Shown here: positions 57,301 to 64,000 of the stretch, piece after piece | Layout of the letters: each line of letters begins with the position of its first letter | Numbering within the stretch: the first letter of the stretch is position 1 | Origin: Hypholoma sublateritium FD-334 SS-4 | Lineage: Eukaryota > Basidiomycota > Agaricomycetes > Agaricales > Strophariaceae | Reading direction: 5' to 3' | Assembly (NCBI GenBank): GCA_000827495.1 | Contig: KN817612.1 | Coordinates: 62,001-126,000 of the forward strand | DNA: 64,000 nucleotides | Notes under the pieces: generated by a model | Told to the model about the DNA's origin: nothing | Seen by the model: the letters and a program-made list of their open reading frames with translations, nothing else | Databases searched by the model: none | Translations under genes and position numbers: made by a program

Positions 57301-60300
57301 ATGGCTTCCAGTAACACGAAGCTGGATCCATTTGTCAAAGAACACACAATGGAAGTGTCTTTTAAGAAGGAGGATTTCATGTCTGGAAAAAGATATTCCA
57401 CCCCAAACACCTGGAAGTCTCTGATGACAGGTTTCGACACCCCAGTTATGCAGGACCGTCCTGCAAACAAGGGGAAGTCAGGATGGTTTGTGGGGTTGAC
57501 CTGCTTGGCCTCGATTGCTCTGGTCTTAGCGACTACTCGAGTTGCTATGACTCACCCATTAAGTCTGATGCAGCTTCAAAATTTCGTCATGCGGTCCTCC
57601 GACAGCGCCATGGAGGTTCCGACCTCGGAACTAACGTCCAGCCAGTTGAATGCTCTTTCCCGAACCCCAGATGTCCAATTCGACAATTACAGCCTGATTC
57701 TGAAAGGGCAGCGGATATTTATTCAGTATGTCATAATAATTACCAGTCATTGTGTTGACCGGATTTCCTAAACCTATCAACGCATCCAGCTCGGGAGAAT
57801 TTCATACGTTTAGGCTGCCAGTCCCTTCGCTCTGGCCCGACATTCTCGAGAAAGTCAAGGCTGCTGGAATGAATGCCGTCAGTGTATACACACATATGGG
57901 TCTGATAAATCCATCTCCGGGTGTAATCGACTTCGGTGGATTCCGGGCGCTGCAGCCTCTTTATGACGCAGCGAAAGACGCCGGGATTTGGATCGTCCTT
58001 CGTCCTGGTAATTAGTGCTGATCAGTTGTTTAATCAAACCTAACTCCTCTTCTCAGGTCCCGTTCGTGTTTCATTATATTCGCACAAAAGCTTGTGGCCT
58101 GACCCGATATTAGTACATCAACGCCGAAACAACTGCAGGAGGTATTGCTCATTGGGCGACCTCTGAAGTAGCTGGGCAACTGCGGACCAATGCTACTGAT
58201 TGGCAGGCTGCATGGCAAGATTATATCCAAGGTATTATCAAGGTCACCGCTCCCAATCAGATTAGCTCAGGGGGACCAGTCATCGGTACGTTTATCTATC
58301 CAAGTCGCACGAGCTTCACCATTGACGACGGAGAATCCAGCAATACAAGTCGGTAAGTGGAACCAAGTGTCTAATTTCAACAGGGACCTTGAGACGGACT
58401 CGCTGCTACAGATAACGAATATTCTCAGAGCCCCGTTAGCCACGCGGAGTATTTTGCGGAACTCGAAGCAGTGTATCACGCCTCGGACATCGTCGTACCT
58501 CTCACGTATAATGACCCCGGGGAGGGAAGTAACTTCATTAACGGAACCGTAAGTTGTTTATATTATGGATCCTCTCTGATAAGTTTATAACGTGTTCCAG
58601 GGTGCCGTGGATCTCTATGGGTAAAAATATGATTTACCGTCGACAGCCAATATTTTAACCCTTAACTACCAGACTGGATTCTTATCCACAAGGCTTCGAC
58701 TGCTCCAATCCCACTGTTTGGAACCCAGTGACGACCAACTACCACTCATATCACGCAAAAGTGAATCCATCACAAGCCTGGTACTTTCCAGGTATGTACA
58801 CGCGTTTTTGCATCAGTTTCTTGCTAAAGTGGGTCACCTTGACAGAATTTCAGGGAGGTTCATTCGATGCATGGGGACCTACGGCACCAGGTACGCCCAT
58901 GTTATACTCCGGCCTAATAAACCAATCCTCAGGCCGAATGCTTCTAGGATATGCCCCATGTCGTACGCTGACAGGGCCAGACTTCCAGTCTGTCTTCAAC
59001 CTTGAACTGTGGGCAAGCAACGCAAAGTTGATCAGCTATTACATGATCTTTGGGTAATCACAGGACTCATCGATACCCGTATACCAACTTACCAACTTTT
59101 GTTGATCAGCGGTACTTCATGGGGTGCACTTCCTTTCCATGGTGTCTACACTTCGTACGACTATGGCGCAACGGTGATACCATTCATGATTACTGCAGCT
59201 GGATACAATTATTCATACCAGTTCTAGATTGCTGAATCGAGGGAACTGACAACTAAATTTGATGAGATCAAGCGTCAAGCGCTGTTTTTACGAAGCTCAC
59301 CAGATTTCTACAAAACAGATTGGATAGCAGACGCGTCGACGGGATTATCGGTGTCCACTAATAGTGCTGCCTTTGTCACATTGCTGAAAAATCCAGATAC
59401 AAACGCCGCTTTTTACATTGTCCGACAGACAAGTTCAACGTCCACGTTTGTGCCAATTTTCTTCGCATCGTAGCAATGCCACAGCTAAAATACCCATTAC
59501 TAGTGCCATCACGACATTCAAATTAAATGTAACAGTTGCCGGAGCTCCTCTGCAAATCCCGGTCGTTGCGCCGGATATCACGCTGGGAGGAAGGGAGTCT
59601 AAAGTTATTGTTACCGACTACACATTTGGCGCTGCCTCCAAACTTGCCTTCTCGACTGCCCAAATCTTCTATGCCTCCACTATTGGCAACCGGGACATTC
59701 TATTCCTGCACGGAAATTCTTCCCAGGCGCATGAGGCCGCTTTGCACCTCACAGGCACACCCAACCCGCTGCATAGTGGCCCGTCACCGGCTGTGCTCTT
59801 CACCAACTCCAGTAGCCCCAGTCTAGCCCAAGGGACGACTCTCGTCAGCTTCCTTGCCGGAATTGACGGCCTCGTAACGGTATGGGACTCTGACACCCAG
59901 CTCGTGCTTTTTGCCGACTCTGTTACTGCCGCGACGTTCTGGGCTCCGGTCCTCGCCGGTGCAGCCAGCGACCCGCTGAGAAACTTCTGGGGCGTCGGTA
60001 CCAACACGTCGATCCTCGTCGGGGGCCCTTATCTCGTGCGCGAGGCAACCCTATCCGGTGGCAAGCTTGCACTTCGCGGCGACCTCAAGGAAGGCGTCAG
60101 ACTCACTGTCATCGGTCCAAAGGGCATCAGCTCCGTTACCTGGAACGACGAGCGCGTATCGCCCGATGCTACCGCGTCTGCGTCGCTGACTCAGTCTGGC
60201 GGCTTCGTGGGGCAGTTGAGTTTACGCTCCGCGGTGACGGGGTTGATGGTGCCGAAGTTGACAGGGTGGAAGTTCAAGGACAGCCTCCCGGAAATACAGA

Positions 60301-61679
60301 GCTCTTTCGATGATCGTGCTTGGACTGTTGCTAACCACACCACGACAAACATCCCCCTCAAACCATACTACGGAGATGGGAGGATTCTGTATGGTTGTGA
60401 TTATGGATTGTCAGTGCTCTGGATGACCTTTGGTATCTTGGAAGGATGCTGATATTTTTGTGCAGCTGCGAGAATATTGTTCTGTGGCGAGGTCACTTCA
60501 ATGCCACCGGCGCCGAAAAGAGCGTCAATATCTCTGTTAACGGCGGAGAAGGTCCTTTATTTTTTGCTGAACTATTCGGACAAGTCCTTACTCGTTTTGT
60601 CCCCCAGCATTCGCCGCCAGTGTCTGGGCCAACGATGTCTTCCTGGGGACTTCCTTCGGAAAGTAGGGTCTGTTCCTTTGTCGCAGATGACGATCATGCT
60701 CAATAACTATTTCCAGTTCGACCAACAACCGCAACATTCTCGAGGAGACAGACGATAAATTCCTGTTCCCAGAAGGCGCACTGAAAGCCGGAAAGGATAA
60801 CGTTATCACCATCGTCCAAGACAATATGGGTCTGAATGAGACTGATGGATGTGCGTATACCGTCTTTTGAATGTAGAAACGAAGAGATGTTGATAGGCGG
60901 GTTTTGCGACATACAGCTAACACTGATAGCTCCAAGAGCCCTCGCGGAGTCAGAGGATTCGCCCTAGATGGGAACGAATTCGGCCCATGGAAAGTCCAGG
61001 GTAAGATTGGTGGATACACAGCGTAAGCGAACAGTACTGTCGTCTATCCCGCACGCGCTTACTTGGGCCACTGCTTTCAGTTTCCCGGATAAGACCCGTG
61101 GAGTTTTCAACGAAGGTGGTCTTTTCGGCGAGCGACAGGGATGGCATCTCCCCGGATTCTCCACCAATGGATGGGCTTCGCGTGATCTTTCTCAAGGCCT
61201 TCCCAATAATGCCGCTGGTGTTGGTTTCTTCATCTCGACATTCAAGTTGGACCTGCCGACCGGTATAGACGCCCCAATAAGCTTCACCTTTGAGGAACCT
61301 TTGGGGCAACCGTACAGGGCGATTTTATTCGTAAACGGCTGGATGATGGGCAAGAGGGTGGCAAACCTTGGGTTAGCATTCTGTTCTTGGTGTTGTGTCC
61401 TACATACTCATGTTGTGGTCCGATTCCAGGCCGCAATCGAAGTTCCCAGTGCACGAGGGCATTCTGGACTACCACGGGGAAAAGTGAGTTTGCAAACCTT
61501 GTCTATTGTCATAATGGTCTTATCGTCATTGAAGCACCGTTGCCGTCGCTCTTTGGGCCATGACGCCAAATGTCACTATCGCTCCCAATTTGCAGCTCGT
61601 TCTGGATGCTGTGTATGACGGAGGAGTGGGGAATGTCGTGGTTGATAACCCTGGTTGGTCTGCAAAAGGAAGGGCTTGA
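57301..61679 (+). CDS. Beta-galactosidase, glycoside hydrolase family 35
   Basis: Releases terminal beta-galactose, probably from hemicellulose or pectin side chains. The ATG at 57301 opens a 60-residue hydrophilic segment, then KSGWFVGLTCLASIALVLAT, a single hydrophobic helix at about residues 60-80, so a type II membrane anchor rather than a cleaved N-terminal signal. After the first intron come SGEFHTFRLPVPSLWPDILE and GIWIVLRPG. A 5-nt exon (58057-58061) and the next from 58114 complete GPYINAETTAGG. A 12-nt exon (58341-58352) and the exon from 58412 make IAIQVDNEYSQ, with acid/base Glu. Then DLYGLDSYPQGFDCSNPTVW, EFQGGSFDAWGPTAPG (nucleophile Glu), FNLELWASNAKLISYYMIFG and GGTSWGALPFHGVYTSYDYG. 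Domains 2-5 follow: FKLNVTVAG, GRESKVIVTDYTFG, GWKFKDSLPEIQSSFDDRAW, NISVNGGE-AFAASVWANDVFLG, PWKVQGKIGGY and VFNEGGLFGERQGWHLPGF. The end is VVVDNPGWSAKGRA. About eighteen exons. Near 59440-59473 the frame shifts unless a 28-34 nt intron is assumed. Confidence 0.9.
58057..58061 (+). other. 5-nt micro-exon of the GH35 gene
   Basis: GTCCC, flanked by ...ttctcag and gttcgtg. The upstream exon ends in phase 1 (CGT CCT G) and the downstream exon at 58114 starts in phase 0 (TAC ATC AAC). Including these five bases yields the invariant RPGPYINAE motif; omitting them breaks the frame and loses Gly-Pro. Confidence 0.75.
58341..58352 (+). other. 12-nt micro-exon of the GH35 gene
   Basis: Encodes the junction AIQV just before the catalytic DNEY. 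Flanked by agaatccag and gtaagtgg. With its neighbours (58285 donor, 58412 acceptor) it reads IAIQVDNEY, the expected GH35 sequence. Confidence 0.8.
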
Positions 61680-62257
61680 TTGCCCAAAGGAAAATTATCT
61701 ATTGATGTGTTCCTAGTCGAAGTTGACCATATCACAAAATCTATTCTCAAGTCGCGTTAGTATGAAGGGTGGCCTCAACCAAGTCATATTGATGAGTGAG
61801 CCTGCAGCTGGAAGGAATAAGAATCGCAGATTCATTCTCGGATGAGGTGGATCACGTTAGCGCCGAAGTTGCGCTAAACGCGATATGCTCAAACTTGGGG
61901 CACGGGATGCTGATGTAGAAGTTATTCTTGACAATGTAATTGTGCGTTGTGTATGCTATAGTGCACGGATACTATCATCGACATGATTGTCAGCCTTCAA
62001 AATAGGGCTCCTTGGCCATGGCCCGACCGCCAGCCTGACAAGGCGGCGGCGGACACCAGAACGTTTTGGCTTAGTCGCGGAACCCCAAACCTTGCACATG
62101 GACTATCATTCCGCCACTGCTTCAATTGACCCTGGCTCGGTGGTCTGTCAAGCTTAACGTAGCGTGGCTCAGCGCATTGTCTCTATCCATATCTAGCACC
62201 TGCTACTCATATATATACCTCGAGGTTGGCCGTCCGAGCAGTGCCCGCTCCGTCAAA
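61680..62257. other. 0.58 kb intergenic, GH35 to DUF6534 gene C
   Basis: 3' flank of the beta-galactosidase and promoter of the next gene. A TATATATA stretch near 62210-62217 lies about 45 bp before the ATG at 62258. No gene. Confidence 0.45.
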
Positions 62258-64000
62258 ATGGCGCTGGGCCCAGCTGAAGTAGCGTACGTATTGCTGGATG
62301 GGACCATACCGCAAGCACCATAACGCTGACTGATTCTTGGATATAGGCACGGCCCTATGTTCATCGGATTTGTGTTCAATGTCTTTCTGTATGGGATTAT
62401 GATTACGCAGGTTTACCTTTATTTCACGGCGTACAAGCAGTTCGTGTTTTCTCCTCTGCCATTTTAATGCGACTGATAACGCGGGGGTTGGCAGGGATAA
62501 AATGTGGTTGAAGCTATTTGTTTGCGCACCTATTTACTCTGACGAAGGTGGGACAGACTAACCGCTTCCACAGGTTATTTTTCTCCTTGCTGCAGATACC
62601 GCCAACACCATTTTTGATGCAGCCTATCTGTACCGCGCGCTGATTGTGCATTTCGGTGCGTAGTGTTTGCCCTACACATCATGCGCGTTTGATTTGACTG
62701 CTTTGTTCAGGAGAGGATAGTTTTCTGGCCACCGCTGATTGGCGTTAGTCCTTCGTGTCTTCACGGCATTCACTATAACACTAAATATCAGCATCTCCTG
62801 CGACATCATATAGTGTTTGAAACAGGTGAGCTGCGGATCAACAAGCATAGTGTAAAACGAGCTGTTTGAATTCATGCATTCCATCATCCTCTCTAGATCC
62901 AGCCCTCACTGTCAGTCCGCTACATTTTCCTGGGGCTGGGAAGCTGATATGAAATGCGGATGATAGGGCATCATAGCAGGCGCTGTACAGCTGTTCTTCG
63001 CGTGGCGATTGCGCGTGCTAACGCACAGCTGGGCCTTGGCTTCCATCGTGGTCCTAGGCGCGCTTTCTGGATTAGGTTCGTCGTGCTCCGGGGTATCTGC
63101 GCACCAGCTAATATATACGGCTGCAGCGGGCGCTGTGGCGACCTCGTTTGAAGTGGGCAAGATACCGCAGTTCGTCAACTTCCGGGACTTCAAGGTCGGT
63201 CGTCAGATTGCACTCCGTGTTGGGGCGGGGCGGCTCACGAGGGCGCTACAGGGCGTCGTCATCATGTGGCTTGTGTCGGAGAGTGTCACGGATATCATCA
63301 TCACGTCGATTCTTGTGTGGTATCTGTTAGTGCCCTTGCTAGCTGCGTGATGGCGTTAACGCTAATTTGTGGATGGCAGAGTAAGCGCTCCTCACCTTCG
63401 ATGCGCGCACGGGCGCTTATTGGTGATGTGGACACGCGAAAAATAGCAAAAACACAAGACGGGGTTCAAGGAGTCGGATTACATGGTTGACCGCATCATA
63501 CGAAGTGCGTGCCCTGTGTATGCGTGATATCGGTCTGCAGGATGGATGACAAAGGCACGGACGAGCAGTCACGGTGCAGACGGGGCTGGTCACTTCGATC
63601 GCCGCGACACTCGACCTGATCTTGTTCCTCGCCTTCGTGAGTGCTCTCCCATCTATAACCAAATAAAGAGTCAGCCAGCTCCCCTCTCAGCCCAACGGAA
63701 CGTGAGTCGCACCACCGCTACCACCCCCCAAGCGCTAACACCCGCCGCTGAACGCGCGCGTAGGCACCTCATCTTCAACTTCCCGCTCTGCAAGCTCTAC
63801 TCGAACTCGCTCATGAGCAGCCTCAACGCGCGCGGGGGGTGGAGGTACGGCTCCTCGAAGAACGAGCACACGACGACCGAGGTCACGTCCGCGACCCCGC
63901 AGGCGTCGCTCCTCCAGATGCGCAGCGGCGACGGCGCGGGCACGGGTACGGGCATCCTGCACGCGCTCGGGCATGCGCTCGGCGGCGCGCCCACTGTGCC
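62258..64000 (+). CDS. DUF6534-type seven-helix membrane protein C, 3' end beyond window
   Basis: The ATG at 62258 (MALGPAEVA) is spliced to HGPMFIGFVFNVFLYGIMIT, QVYLYFTAYKQ, DKMWLKLF, VIFLLAADTANTIFDAAYLY, RALIVHFGEDSFLATADW and LFETDPALT. Then come GIIAGAVQLFFAWRLRVLTH, SWALASIVVLGALSGL, GVVIMWLVSESVTDIIITSI, LVWYL, GFKESDYMVDRIIR, a short exon containing TGLVTSIAATLDLILFLAF, and HLIFNFPLCKLYSNSLMSSL, NARGGWRY (the family's conserved end of helix seven). A Ser/Thr/Gly-rich cytosolic tail is still open at the right edge. At least twelve exons. It is more distant from genes A and B than they are from each other; start and helix order match the family. It lies downstream of the GH35 gene, so the family is scattered here rather than in one array. 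Function unknown. Confidence 0.8.

Noticed and set aside
1..64000. CRISPR arrays, bacterial operons, Shine-Dalgarno sites
   Set aside because: The sequence is eukaryotic with spliceosomal introns throughout; no spaced direct-repeat arrays were seen.

Overview
The window is nuclear DNA of a basidiomycete fungus, most likely a wood- or plant-associated Agaricomycete (a polypore-type genome is my best guess). The evidence is dense genes cut by many 45-70 nt GT-AG introns, strongly GC-ending codons, three DUF6534-type seven-helix membrane proteins (a family I know only from basidiomycetes), plant-cell-wall enzymes (pectin methylesterase, GH35, GH17) and small secreted cysteine-rich proteins. No rRNA, tRNA, CRISPR or intact transposon was recognised. 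Exon structures were built by eye from reading frame, splice signals and family motifs.

Layout. 1-2 kb: a truncated scavenger decapping enzyme (DcpS, minus) diverges from a mitochondrial ribosomal protein uL5m (plus). 2.5-7.1 kb: a diverged tandem duplication, each unit carrying one gene for a 111-aa secreted 8-cysteine protein. 7.3-12.4 kb: two tandem epoxide hydrolase genes with duplicated flanks. 12.6-14.1 kb: a short-chain dehydrogenase. 15.7-19.8 kb: the large NAD-dependent glutamate dehydrogenase. 21.9-22.6 kb: a secreted protein of unknown function. 23.8-25.8 kb: the SAM-domain RNA-binding protein Vts1/Smaug. 27.1-28.4 kb: Aurora kinase, tail-to-tail with a secreted pectin methylesterase (28.6-30.3 kb). 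31.2-32.4 kb: a Pep12-like syntaxin. 33.6-38.7 kb: a septation-initiation Cdc7/SepH/Cdc15-type kinase with a C-terminal helical-repeat region. 39.6-43.0 kb: two more epoxide hydrolases, tail-to-tail, one with an apparent frameshift. 43.9-45.3 kb: a GH17-like secreted protein. 45.6-47.2 kb: mitochondrial processing peptidase beta. 48.3-49.2 kb: a basic AT-hook protein. 50.2-54.8 kb: two tandem DUF6534 genes. 57.3-61.7 kb: a GH35 beta-galactosidase. 62.3-64.0 kb: a third DUF6534 gene, cut by the right edge.

How it fits together. Conserved housekeeping genes (decapping, mitochondrial translation and import, nitrogen metabolism, mitosis, septation, vesicle fusion) alternate with fast-evolving accessory genes that sit in local duplications: secreted 8-Cys proteins x2, epoxide hydrolases x4, DUF6534 x3. 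The accessory set (epoxide hydrolases, pectinesterase, GH35, GH17, secreted small proteins) fits life on plant material. The most unusual details are two micro-exons (5 and 12 nt) encoding active-site segments of the GH35 gene, a possible 28-34 nt intron or frameshift in the same gene, a tiny poly(A) insertion flanked by a perfect 17-bp direct repeat near 49.56 kb, a GH17-like enzyme with Gln at the usual nucleophile position, and exon 2 of the duplicated secreted-protein genes being far more conserved than their intron.
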